Shown: positions 6,013 through 13,746 of the stretch, piece by piece
Layout: the number at the start of each line of letters is the position of its first letter
Position numbering within the stretch: position 1 is the first letter of the stretch
NCBI GenBank assembly: GCA_028821035.1
Contig: JAPPHP010000099.1
Location: forward strand, 1 to 15,722
From: Gammaproteobacteria bacterium
Lineage (GTDB): Bacteria > Pseudomonadota > Gammaproteobacteria > Pseudomonadales > Azotimanducaceae
DNA length: 15,722 bases
Direction of reading: 5' to 3'
The notes under the pieces: model-generated
Database searches by the model: none
What the model was told of the DNA's origin: nothing
Seen by the model: the letters and a program-made list of their open reading frames with translations, nothing else
Position numbers and translations under genes: made by a program

Positions 6013-9000
6013 CTAGACCTCGAACCGGGCCTTGTATTCGTCGTCCCGTGCCTGTTCTTGCTCGATCTCTCGTTCGAGTTGACGGCTCACTCGCTTGGCC
6101 CAGCGGGCAACGCGTGAAATCGAGTGATCGTGGAGCGATGCGATCGGACCAAGGTATCGGGCGAAGTAGGTAGTCAGAGAACCCGCCCAGCCAAACGAGT
6201 GGATGTTGGCCATTGCGGCTTCCAGAACGTCCTCCTGGTGCCCGAACTCGTCGAGCAAACGCCGGAAGAGGGGATGTAGGTCGTTTGCGTCCCCGTTGTC
6301 CGAACGGAGAACCGGCAGCATCCCCGCGGCGCACCTCGGTGCGTCCTCCGGAGACGCGGCGCACCAAGCAAACAGGGCGTCCGGTGGCAGACTGAGGATC
6401 GGGGGTCGAGAGTCTGCTCTGTGGGAAACCGAGTCTCCCCTGATCTCGTGGCGGAGTTGCCAGGCAGAGCCGGTTCCCTTAACTATCTGCTGGCTGATTA
6501 AAGGCCACGCTATCTCGGGGAACTCGGCGAGAAGCGTTGGGATGAGTGGGGAGAGTAGCTTGAGGGTACTGCGCGATGCGTCCTCCGTAGCCAAGCCGTG
6601 GGAGAGGGTCAGCGCCAGCGTGCGCGCGTCTATGTCGTCGCGGCCCTTCGTAAGGAGCCAGCTGAAGATCTGTTGCGCGTGATGGGCGACCATCGTGCCT
6701 GGGCGTTGGAGATCGGCCTGGGCGATTGATCCTGCCAACTCGATGATCTGAGACCTCAGGCCGTCGAGGCGGCCCATCGCCCCATGGGCGAGCATACCCA
6801 ATAGCTCGACCTCAACGACGAGGCCGTCTGTACCCTGAGCCCGTAGCCTGTCGAGGAGTTGTGCGACGGATGTTAACGGCAGTGTCCCAAGGACATCGCC
6901 CATCGACCAGTATCGTAGTGACCAGGGCGCAAGGACGCCTGCATCTAGTGCGTCGATGGCCAAGTGAATGTCGGCCTCGTCGAGTCCGAGTTGCGAGGCG
7001 ATGGCCGGTAGAGCAGGGGCGAGGTCTGCTGAGTTTGCGATCTGACGCTTGAAGGCTTCGACAGCGTCCGGGTCTCGTCCATGGAAACCCTTGAGAAATC
7101 CCGAGAGGAGGTCGAAGTTCCTGTCTTCGGTGGGCGTTTCGAGAATCGCGCCAGCGATGCGATCTAACCAGACTTGGGGCGAATCGATGCGTGCGCCCAT
7201 GAACTCACCGAAGACGGCGGCCCATCGTTGGGAGCCGTGACACAGTCGAGGGAGTTGCCTGGCAAGGACGGGCGTCTCCCGCAGGGTGTCCTCCGCGACG
7301 CTGTGGACCACGTCCAGTTGGCGCTTCCGTTGTTCCTCGTAGTCGACATCCTCACCGGTGGGGTAGTCCCAAGGCATGTTCGAGACGAGGTGATGGATTC
7401 GTTCGGCGAGCGTTCTTGGCTGCAGGATTTCGATTAGGGCATGCACGCGATCGGCAATGTCGGTCGTCGCATCGGTTGTGTCGAACTGGATGTAGTGGCC
7501 CAGGCTCTCGGCTGCTTCTGGCCAGCTCCCGGTCGCAACTCGCACTTGTCGAACGGCTGTCTCGACAAGGTCGATCAGACCGAACGAGACCAGGGACCGA
7601 AGGGCGTTCCCGAGCTCGGTTTTCGCTGCAAGGCCGGGCTCGTCGCTGGCGGTCACAAATGGCAGGAGCAGCTCGACGCACGACCTGACGTAGTCCGCAG
7701 CGTGTTCGCTGTTGTCAGGCCGCCACGGGTGTAGTGCGGGCCGAGAACCATGGGTTTCTGCACCGATCATGCGCGAGAAGAACATCGTCCTAGCCCCCTT
7801 GAGCAGCGCGTTGACCACGACCGAGCGCTGAAGCGGGTCGTTCGTATTCGCGGCGTCACGTAGGAATGCGATGCGCGAGGCCCCGTCCGCTGCGGTTGCC
7901 CCCTCCAGGATGGGGAACAAGGCAGCGAACTGTCCCGTTGCGTTGTTGGAGATGCTCCCTTCGGTCTCGGCGATAGCGAGGCGCAGTAGGAGGGATGCCG
8001 CGTCGTCGAACGTGTCGGCGGGAAAGGCGATCATCTCAAGGGCTTCGACGAGATGACGCCGCAAGTCGCCCCCTACGGACCGGAGGTCATTCACATCGTC
8101 GAGGACGCGACCGATGCAATCTGCAGCCAGTTGAGCGTCAACAGCGGCCAAGTGGAGGAGTACACGGGCGTGCGCCGGTTCCGAAAGGGAAGCCAGACCA
8201 TCAAGCGGGCCGAGCGGAGCTAGAACGGCGTTGACGACATCCTTTGCAACCTGGGTGTCGTTCATCCAGGCAAGCTGCCTTGCGGCATTGGATTTCAACT
8301 GCGGGTCAACATCGCCGGTGAGCAGCGTGACCCACTGGCTCGGCGTCCATTCACGCCACTGACGTTCTGCGAGCTGCATGGCGACCGGGCGGGGTTGAAG
8401 GACCACGAGCCCGCCACGCCGTTGAACGACCCCGCGCTCCATCAGCCTGCCAAGTGCGGCATGGATGTCGGCGGACGTGATTCCGCGGCCCCAAGCCGCA
8501 AGGTCGTCGAGTTGGCTGTGCTCGGCAGCATGTCGGACCGTGCCAAAGGTGGCGACGAGCATTGCCGCTTGGATCGCTGTTGCGGGCTCAGGATCGCTCC
8601 GTCCGGCGACGAATGCGTCCACAAAGTACCTGTCGGTCGAATACGGCATCGGCGTCTTGTTCGCCCAAGCATCGGCAACGCGAACCGCGATGGCCGGAAA
8701 GCCGCGAGAAAACAAAAGCAGACGACGCCGGTCTTCGGAAGGAAGGCTAGGCAACTCGCGGTCGATGATCGCTTCGGTTACCGCCGGCGGCGCGAGGTCG
8801 ACATGGACCGTCGATTTATCGTGGGCGCTCGCTGAGTGTGCTTCGTCGTTGTCGACCGAGATCAACGATAGGCGGCTGCGGGGGGCGTTGACCATTCCCG
8901 AGAGTCGTTGGTGGGTGTCGGGAGGGCAGTCGTCCACAACGACAATGGTCCGCGTACCCGTCGCGGACAGGGTCCTAACGACACCGCGGATTGAGGTCTC

Positions 9001-10044
9001 CTCGACCTCGGATTGATCGACGTACAGCACGAACTCCCACATGGGATGGCCCTGGGCATCGTTACAGTCGAGGCTTTCGAGAACCAGTCGAGACTTGCCA
9101 ACACCCGCCGCCCCCAAAACGCGCACAACAGTGCCTGGCTGCCCGAGTTCGCTGACCACGTGGCCTTGGAGGCGGGGCAAACGTTCGTCGTCGACGAGTG
9201 GCGACAGGATGTGCTCCCGACGATCAGCCCACTGCACCCACGAACAGAAGGGCCCGGTCGAGTTCGGCCGGGTACGTTCCTTCAGTCGAGTGGCGATTGC
9301 TGGGTAGGTGTTGGTCCACGCAGCCAATTGGTCGCCGTCCTGCACATGGATCTGGCCAGGGAGTACAGAGAGCCCGGCGCTTACGATCGACTCCCTGATG
9401 GCGTTGGCAATGGCCTGTGCCTTCTGCCCGGTGAGCGAGATGGTGCACAGAAGCACGTAGTGTCCGCCTGATTCAATGGCAGCCCGCACCATCTCCTTGA
9501 CTTGTCCGCTCTTCGTGACGACTTCCCTGGCAGCTTTCGCAGCGGTGATGGCGCCTGTCTTGATCTGGAACTGCGTGTAGCGGGCAGGCAGATGCGGCGT
9601 GCGTCCTGGCCCGCCTTCCCACCGGATGTGCGCATCCTCCCCACCGTCAGCGACGACGTAGTCTTCCGCGACGTGGATGCTGTCGGCCGGCAAGCCGTTG
9701 GCTTCGGCTTCTGCGTGGAGGAGCGAGCGCAGGAGTTGCGGCATCTCCCATTCCCGCAAACGCATGACGTCTGAGCCATGCGAAGTGAATGGCGTATCGG
9801 CCACAACCGAGACCGGGCGATGGCGTATGCCGCCTACAGAGGCCGCCGCAGAGGGATCGCTATCAAGGAGTCGCAGCAACCTGACGAGACTGGCGGACGG
9901 TTCAACCTGACCAGCCTCATACTTCGCGAAAGCCCGTGGGCCCCCGCCGAGAACTGCACCCGCCTCTGCTTGGGTGAGCTTTAGCGCCTTCCGTATTTCG
10001 CGAATCTCGTCAGGTGTTATCCGTTCCAAAAGGCCGACCACCAA
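6013..10044 (-). CDS. HTH-PDDEXK-STAND NTPase, probable antiphage defence protein
   Basis: A predicted product of about 1,343 aa; residue numbers below count from the TTG at 10191. Residues 58-110 (ITPDEIREIRKALKLTQAEA, LGGGPRAFAKYEAGQVEPSA) are an MqsA/Xre-type helix-turn-helix without the MqsA zinc ribbon. Residues 145-305 resemble a PDDEXK nuclease, with Asp186 in GGEDAHIRW and Gln209-x-Lys211 in FQIK. A P-loop NTPase follows: Walker A GAAGVGKS (360-367) and Walker B TIVVVDD (415-421). A winged-helix-like segment lies at about 535-615, and the rest to the C-terminus is probably helical repeats. This order resembles Avs-like antiviral STAND proteins, where repeats sense a phage product and the NTPase switches on the nuclease; the defence role is inferred. 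The start is uncertain: TTG 10044, GTG 10041 and TTG 10191 are the only in-frame choices, and an ATG at 10058 is one base out of frame. The gene is less GC-rich than its neighbours and diverges from the NYN gene. Confidence 0.8.
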   Translation of the reverse strand: MVVGLLERITPDEIREIRKALKLTQAEAGAVLGGGPRAFAKYEAGQVEPSASLVRLLRLLDSDPSAAASVGGIRHRPVSVVADTPFTSHGSDVMRLREWEMPQLLRSLLHAEAEANGLPADSIHVAEDYVVADGGEDAHIRWEGGPGRTPHLPARYTQFQIKTGAITAAKAAREVVTKSGQVKEMVRAAIESGGHYVLLCTISLTGQKAQAIANAIRESIVSAGLSVLPGQIHVQDGDQLAAWTNTYPAIATRLKERTRPNSTGPFCSWVQWADRREHILSPLVDDERLPRLQGHVVSELGQPGTVVRVLGAAGVGKSRLVLESLDCNDAQGHPMWEFVLYVDQSEVEETSIRGVVRTLSATGTRTIVVVDDCPPDTHQRLSGMVNAPRSRLSLISVDNDEAHSASAHDKSTVHVDLAPPAVTEAIIDRELPSLPSEDRRRLLLFSRGFPAIAVRVADAWANKTPMPYSTDRYFVDAFVAGRSDPEPATAIQAAMLVATFGTVRHAAEHSQLDDLAAWGRGITSADIHAALGRLMERGVVQRRGGLVVLQPRPVAMQLAERQWREWTPSQWVTLLTGDVDPQLKSNAARQLAWMNDTQVAKDVVNAVLAPLGPLDGLASLSEPAHARVLLHLAAVDAQLAADCIGRVLDDVNDLRSVGGDLRRHLVEALEMIAFPADTFDDAASLLLRLAIAETEGSISNNATGQFAALFPILEGATAADGASRIAFLRDAANTNDPLQRSVVVNALLKGARTMFFSRMIGAETHGSRPALHPWRPDNSEHAADYVRSCVELLLPFVTASDEPGLAAKTELGNALRSLVSFGLIDLVETAVRQVRVATGSWPEAAESLGHYIQFDTTDATTDIADRVHALIEILQPRTLAERIHHLVSNMPWDYPTGEDVDYEEQRKRQLDVVHSVAEDTLRETPVLARQLPRLCHGSQRWAAVFGEFMGARIDSPQVWLDRIAGAILETPTEDRNFDLLSGFLKGFHGRDPDAVEAFKRQIANSADLAPALPAIASQLGLDEADIHLAIDALDAGVLAPWSLRYWSMGDVLGTLPLTSVAQLLDRLRAQGTDGLVVEVELLGMLAHGAMGRLDGLRSQIIELAGSIAQADLQRPGTMVAHHAQQIFSWLLTKGRDDIDARTLALTLSHGLATEDASRSTLKLLSPLIPTLLAEFPEIAWPLISQQIVKGTGSAWQLRHEIRGDSVSHRADSRPPILSLPPDALFAWCAASPEDAPRCAAGMLPVLRSDNGDANDLHPLFRRLLDEFGHQEDVLEAAMANIHSFGWAGSLTTYFARYLGPIASLHDHSISRVARWAKRVSRQLEREIEQEQARDDEYKARFEV

Positions 10045-10064
10045 GGTGTCTTTGACATGAAAAA

Positions 10065-10077
10065 CACCATAATGGTG
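10065..10077. promoter_or_regulatory. Palindrome at STAND gene start, candidate operator
   Basis: CACCAT-A-ATGGTG is a perfect 6+1+6 palindrome, 6 bases upstream of the out-of-frame ATG at 10058 and 20 bases upstream of the TTG at 10044. MqsA-like antitoxins bind palindromes in their own promoters, so it is a plausible site for the protein's own helix-turn-helix. Confidence 0.45.
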
Positions 10078-10094
10078 CTCTCGGTGTTCGAGAG
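10078..10094. promoter_or_regulatory. Second inverted repeat adjoining the first
   Basis: CTCTCG-GTGTT-CGAGAG is a perfect 6+5+6 inverted repeat directly abutting the palindrome at 10065-10077. On the minus strand a TTGCCA lies just upstream of it, but no good -10 partner is visible. The tandem layout suggests a regulatory region, or an RNA hairpin in the 5' leader. Confidence 0.4.
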
Positions 10095-10158
10095 TGGCAA
10101 CAGGGGTCGAGAAGCGAGGAAAAGCGGGGCTCGTACGGTCGCGCTCGCAGAAAGGAAA

Positions 10159-10176
10159 ACGCCCCTTTCGGGGCGT
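10159..10176 (-). terminator. Intrinsic terminator or attenuator, GAAA tetraloop
   Basis: On the minus strand, ACGCCCC-GAAA-GGGGCGT forms a perfect 7-bp GC stem with a GNRA loop, followed by TTTCCTTTC. That is a standard rho-independent layout for minus-strand transcripts only; the plus-strand side lacks a T-run. It sits about 100-120 bases upstream of the probable STAND gene start, so it either blocks read-through into that gene or attenuates its leader. Confidence 0.6.
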
Positions 10177-10261
10177 CGGGCCAGCAATCAAGACTTGCTA
10201 GCGGGGTGCCCATGATGATCCCTCGACAAGTCCCACACTGTCAACTGCTTGGTCTTGGGCT

Positions 10262-10284
10262 GCGTGGCGTTCTGGTGGCCACGC
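10262..10284. repeat. Inverted repeat before NYN gene
   Basis: GCGTGGC (10262-10268) and GCCACGC (10278-10284) are perfect 7-bp complements around a 9-base spacer, ending 13 bases before the NYN start. It could be an operator or an RNA hairpin next to the G-rich ribosome-binding region (about 10284-10290). Confidence 0.35.
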
Positions 10285-10297
10285 GGGGGGATGGAAG

Positions 10298-10978
10298 ATG
10301 GAAACGGTCCTCGACGAGGAGGACGGATCGGACATGGAAGGGAGCAGGGCAAGCTCCGGACCAACTGGACGGGTAAGGGTCTATGTGGATGGTTTCAACC
10401 TGTACTACGGGTTGAAGTCGAAGGGCTGGCGCCGACTCTACTGGGTTGATCTCGCAGCGTTGTCCGCCCGGCTACTGCGGGGCGATCAGCGCCTGGTCGG
10501 CGTTCGATACTTCACGGCGCGGATATCGGGAGGGCCACCGGATAAGAGGCGGCGTCAGACCAGGTTCCTAAGGGCGCTTGAAACACTGCCCAATCTGACC
10601 ATGCACTATGGACACTTTCTTCAGAAGACGCGGACGTGTACGCGCTGTAGTGCTCGATGGACGACCTACGAGGAGAAGATGACGGACGTGAACGTGGCTG
10701 TTCAGCTCTTGGGCGACGCCCAGGATGACGACTTCGATACGACGTTCGTCCTGTCCGCTGACAGCGATCTGGCCGGGCCCATTGAGGCAGTGCTGGAGCG
10801 GTATCCCAACAGGCGCGTAATCGTCGCCTTCCCGCCGGGCCGGCATTCGGAAAAGCTCCGCAGTGTCGCCAGTGGTTCGTTCACTTTGGGTCGGAAGCTG
10901 ATGAGCGATTGCCAGTTCCCCGACAAGGTCGTGCGTGGCGATGGCTCGTCGGTCACACGCCCGGCGAGCTGGCGTTGA
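10298..10978 (+). CDS. NYN (PIN-like) domain protein, probable RNase
   Basis: This 226-aa protein starts its domain at residue 27 with VRVYVDGFNLYYGLK (Asp31, Asn34). A second acidic site is EEKMTDVNVAVQLL (Asp130), and FVLSADSDLAGPIEAV (Asp155, Asp157) is the third, giving the acidic metal-binding set of NYN/PIN-like nucleases. A CTRC pair (Cys114, Cys117) may bind metal. The C-terminus keeps VIVAFPPGRHS and RPASWR. NYN proteins cleave RNA or act in RNA processing; this subgroup has no defined target that I know of. The N-terminal 26 residues are acidic and poorly conserved-looking, so an internal ATG at 10334 is possible. A G-rich tract 7 bases upstream supports 10298. The gene diverges from the STAND gene (starts about 250 bases apart) and may share regulation or function with it. 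Confidence 0.85.
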   Translation: METVLDEEDGSDMEGSRASSGPTGRVRVYVDGFNLYYGLKSKGWRRLYWVDLAALSARLLRGDQRLVGVRYFTARISGGPPDKRRRQTRFLRALETLPNLTMHYGHFLQKTRTCTRCSARWTTYEEKMTDVNVAVQLLGDAQDDDFDTTFVLSADSDLAGPIEAVLERYPNRRVIVAFPPGRHSEKLRSVASGSFTLGRKLMSDCQFPDKVVRGDGSSVTRPASWR

Positions 10979-10984
10979 TGGACC

Positions 10985-11000
10985 GTGCCCGCAAGGGCAC
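10985..11000. terminator. Stem-loop between convergent genes
   Basis: GTGCCC-GCAA-GGGCAC is a perfect 6+4+6 stem with a GCAA tetraloop, 6 bases after the NYN stop and 17 bases before the end of the convergent HupE-like gene. There is no T-run on either side. It may act as a weak bidirectional terminator or 3'-end stabiliser. Confidence 0.4.
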
Positions 11001-11017
11001 CAGGCACATAGGCGGCC

Positions 11018-11989
11018 CTACAGCAGCGCCACCCGCGCCACCAGCCAGTAAGACGCCACCGTTCCCATCGCCCAGAGCGGCGCGTTGACGACCCACTGGG
11101 GCAGTTTCACCTGCGTGCGTCGCACCATGACGACGATCGCGAGGGCCAGCGCGACGACGATGAGTTGTCCGATCTCGACGCCCACGTTGAACAGGAACAG
11201 CGCCCACAGTACGCCGGTCTTGGGCAGGCCGATGTCCAGCAGCGCCCCCGCAAAGCCGAAGCCGTGCAGGAGGCCGAACACGAGCGCGACGATCCATGTG
11301 TGCCTGGCCGTGATGGTGTCCGTGGCGCCGCGCAGGCGTTCCACGGCGAGGAACATGATGGACAGCGCGATGACGGCTTCGACCGGGGGCTGGGACAACC
11401 GCACGATCTCGAGCGCGGAGAGGCCGAGGGTGATGCTGTGGGCGACGGTGAAGCCGGTGATCGTCTTGATGAGCGTCGACGGCTTCGAGATGAAGAACAT
11501 CAGGCCGATCACGAACAGGATGTGGTCGACGCCGAGCAGCAGGTGCTCGATGCCGAGGACGAGGTAGCTGAATATCTGCGGCCCGTCATCGACCTCGACC
11601 GTGAAACGCGGGTCCTCCGGACGCAGCAGGCGCTGCAGCGTCGTCCCGTCCGTGAAGGTCACGTTGACGAGGACGTCGGTGAGCGTGCGGGACAGCCCCT
11701 CGATGCCGACGCGGTGTCCCACGAGGCCTTCGGCGCCGCAGTCGGCCGTCCACTGCTGGATCAGCGCGGCGCGCTGGACGTCGCCGACATGTTGCAGTTC
11801 GAGCGTGCAGTGCGGCGGCAGCTCCGGTTCGAGAGGCAGTCGGCGGTAGCCGAGGAGGGGCTGCTTCCAGAGCACGTCGAAGGTGTTCGCCTCGCGTTCG
11901 GAGATCCCGAGGTAGGCCGGCCGGACCTCGTGGCCGTACCCCGGCAGAGCGACCAGCAGGAGGCCGATCAGGGCAGCGGCGATCTTCAC
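11018..11989 (-). CDS. HupE/UreJ-like membrane protein
   Basis: This 323-aa inner-membrane protein has a signal peptide of about 19 residues (IAALIGLLLVALPGYGHE region). A periplasmic domain spans about residues 20-135, followed by six or so membrane segments. His and Asp residues lie in or near the membrane: GIEHLLLGVDHILFVIG (His149, Asp155, His156), FTVAHSITLGL (His184) and FGLLHGFGFAG (His242), the hallmark of the HupE/UreJ_2 family. Related HupE/UreJ proteins carry nickel or another metal, but no hydrogenase or urease genes are nearby, so the substrate is uncertain. The start is GTG; its GTGA overlaps the upstream PPIase stop by 4 bases, which implies translational coupling. It is the last gene of the minus-strand block. 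Confidence 0.85.
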   Translation of the reverse strand: MKIAAALIGLLLVALPGYGHEVRPAYLGISEREANTFDVLWKQPLLGYRRLPLEPELPPHCTLELQHVGDVQRAALIQQWTADCGAEGLVGHRVGIEGLSRTLTDVLVNVTFTDGTTLQRLLRPEDPRFTVEVDDGPQIFSYLVLGIEHLLLGVDHILFVIGLMFFISKPSTLIKTITGFTVAHSITLGLSALEIVRLSQPPVEAVIALSIMFLAVERLRGATDTITARHTWIVALVFGLLHGFGFAGALLDIGLPKTGVLWALFLFNVGVEIGQLIVVALALAIVVMVRRTQVKLPQWVVNAPLWAMGTVASYWLVARVALL

Positions 11990-12864
11990 TCGGCCTGCCC
12001 GTCGCCAGCCGCGGGTCCGTCCGGTTGCGGCGCGAGTTCCGCACCGTCGGTCGAGGCCGCGGGAATCTCGATCTCGACGCGGTACCGGGCCGCCAGGGAG
12101 TCGTAGTAGCGGTCGTTGGCGTCGGCGCGCCGCTGCGAGTCGTAGTCCGTGGCCACCCGGCCGCTCACCTCCTCGAAGGCCGGCAGGCGGCTCGGCGTGC
12201 GGCGGTCGACGCGGACCAGGTGATAGCCGTAGCCGGACTCGACGGGGCCGAGCCAGCCGTCCCCCTCAAGTGCCGGCAGGGCCTCGGAAAACGGTGTCCC
12301 GAAATCCTTGCGGATGTCGGCGATGGTCACGTGCGCGTAGGTCCTGCGCAGCATGAACGGATCGCCCACCGTGCGCCAGTTGTCGTCGGTCACCTCGGCA
12401 AGCGCCGCCGCCGCGTCCTCGCGTGCGGTCGCGCGGCGGTCCGGGCTGAAGTAGATGTGGGAGAACGTGTAGCGGGCCGGGATGCGGTAGCGCTCCATGT
12501 CCGATCCGAAGAACTCCACGAGCTGCTCCTGCGTCGGGCGCTCGAGGAGGGCGAGGTCCTCCGTCAGGAACGTGAGCTTCTGCGCCAGGCGTCGGCGGAT
12601 GATGACGTCGTTGGTGTCGAGGCCCATCCGGAGCGCCTCCCGCACGAGCATCTCTTCGCGCACGTGGGCGTCCACCAGGCCGCCGAGTTCGGTCTCGGTC
12701 GGACCGCGGCCCATCTGGGCGCTCCACTGGTCGGAGAGGCGGGCGATGTCCAGCTCGCCGACGAGGATCGTCTCGTCCGCGGTATCCGGGGTCAGTTCGT
12801 CGACGACGAAGATCAACACCCCGAGCAGCAGGAACAGGGCAAGCGGGTCCTTGAGGTATCTCAT
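11986..12864 (-). CDS. Membrane-anchored parvulin-type peptidyl-prolyl isomerase
   Basis: This 292-aa protein begins MRYLKDPLALFLLLGVLIFV, a single N-terminal membrane anchor or uncleaved signal, so the rest should be periplasmic. Residues about 40-145 form a SurA/PpiD-like helical chaperone part (VDAHVREEMLVREALRMGLD). The PpiC-like rotamase part includes ARYTFSHIYFSP, PALEGDGWLGPVESGYGYHL and VRVDRRTPSRLPAFEEV. It would assist folding of exported proteins by proline isomerisation. The ATG at 12864 has a GAGG 8-9 bases upstream and starts the membrane anchor; the frame stays open further upstream only as antisense of the dehydrogenase gene. It follows the SDR gene after 29 bases and overlaps the HupE-like gene by 4, so its client may be that protein. 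Confidence 0.85.
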   Translation of the reverse strand: MRYLKDPLALFLLLGVLIFVVDELTPDTADETILVGELDIARLSDQWSAQMGRGPTETELGGLVDAHVREEMLVREALRMGLDTNDVIIRRRLAQKLTFLTEDLALLERPTQEQLVEFFGSDMERYRIPARYTFSHIYFSPDRRATAREDAAAALAEVTDDNWRTVGDPFMLRRTYAHVTIADIRKDFGTPFSEALPALEGDGWLGPVESGYGYHLVRVDRRTPSRLPAFEEVSGRVATDYDSQRRADANDRYYDSLAARYRVEIEIPAASTDGAELAPQPDGPAAGDGQAE

Positions 12865-12893
12865 AGCTAAGCCTCGGGGGAAGCGTGGCCGCG

Positions 12894-13694
12894 TCAGCGC
12901 ATCTCGAAGCCGCCGGCCACGTTCAGGGCGATGCCGCTGACGTTCGGCGCGGTCGCCAGGAACACGGCCGCCTGGCCCATGTCCTCGACCGTCTGGGGCC
13001 GTCCCAGCGGGATGATGTCCTGCATGCGTTGCTCGAACGCCTCGTTGCCGGCGTTCGCCATCAGGTGGTCGGACCACATGGCGGTGTCGACCATGCCGGG
13101 GCACAGGGCGTTGACGCGGATGCCGTCGCCGGCGAGTTCCAGCGCGAAGGACTGCGTGATGCCGACGACGGCCCACTTGGAGCCGCAGTACGCGGCCAGC
13201 GCCGGCGCCCCACGCTTGCCGGCGATGGAGGCCGTGTTGACGACGGCCGCGTCGTCCGAGGCGCGCAGGCTCGCGGCGGCGGCGCGCGTCATGAGGAAGA
13301 TGCCCTTCACGTTGACGTCGAAGATCCGGTCCCAGCGCTCCTCGGAGAAGGTCTCGAGGGGGCCGCTGTCCACGACGCCGGCGTTGTTCACCAGCACGTC
13401 GAGGCGCCCGAACGCTTCGACCGTGGCGGCGACGGCGGCCTCGCAGGACGCGGAGTCGGTCACGTCGAGCGGGGTCGAGCGGATGTCGCCGAGGGGTGCG
13501 AGTTCCTCGACCGTGCGTTCCATTTCCGAGCGCGAGGCGAGTTCGTAGGTCCAGTCCGAGTCGCCGTCCCCGTCCCCACCCACGGCGAGGTCCGCGATCA
13601 TCACCGCGTGCCCGGCCGTCAGGAAGCTCTGCGCGATCCCGCGCCCGATACCCCGCGCGCCGCCGGTGACGAGTACCGTCCTTGCGTTAGCCAT
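12894..13694 (-). CDS. Short-chain dehydrogenase/reductase (SDR)
   Basis: This 266-aa classical SDR oxidoreductase would interconvert an alcohol and a ketone with NAD(P). The Rossmann motif is TGGARGIG (10-17), structural NNAG is at 103-106, and the catalytic set is Ser156 (NTASIAG), Tyr169 and Lys173 (YCGSK). Asp35 at the end of the second strand (MIADL) favours NAD(H) over NADP(H). A short acidic Gly-Asp repeat (GGDGDGDSD, about 39-47) replaces the usual loop and is unusual. GGAGGAG just upstream of the ATG at 13694 fixes the start. It lies 52 bases after the LLM monooxygenase gene on the same strand, so the two probably act on the same or related compounds. The substrate is unknown. Confidence 0.92.
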   Translation of the reverse strand: MANARTVLVTGGARGIGRGIAQSFLTAGHAVMIADLAVGGDGDGDSDWTYELASRSEMERTVEELAPLGDIRSTPLDVTDSASCEAAVAATVEAFGRLDVLVNNAGVVDSGPLETFSEERWDRIFDVNVKGIFLMTRAAAASLRASDDAAVVNTASIAGKRGAPALAAYCGSKWAVVGITQSFALELAGDGIRVNALCPGMVDTAMWSDHLMANAGNEAFEQRMQDIIPLGRPQTVEDMGQAAVFLATAPNVSGIALNVAGGFEMR

Positions 13695-13746
13695 GCCTGC
13701 TCCTCCAACCGGCGATTATAGGCTGGCTTTCCGTACCGCGAAGGGT

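Noticed and set aside
8395..9471. Plus-strand frames of about 150 codons inside the STAND gene
   Set aside because: They lie opposite a continuous coding frame with recognisable domains and have no family-like motifs.
12865..13176. N-terminal extension of the PPIase frame
   Set aside because: It is Arg/His-rich antisense-like sequence overlapping the SDR gene, and the membrane anchor begins at the ATG at 12864.
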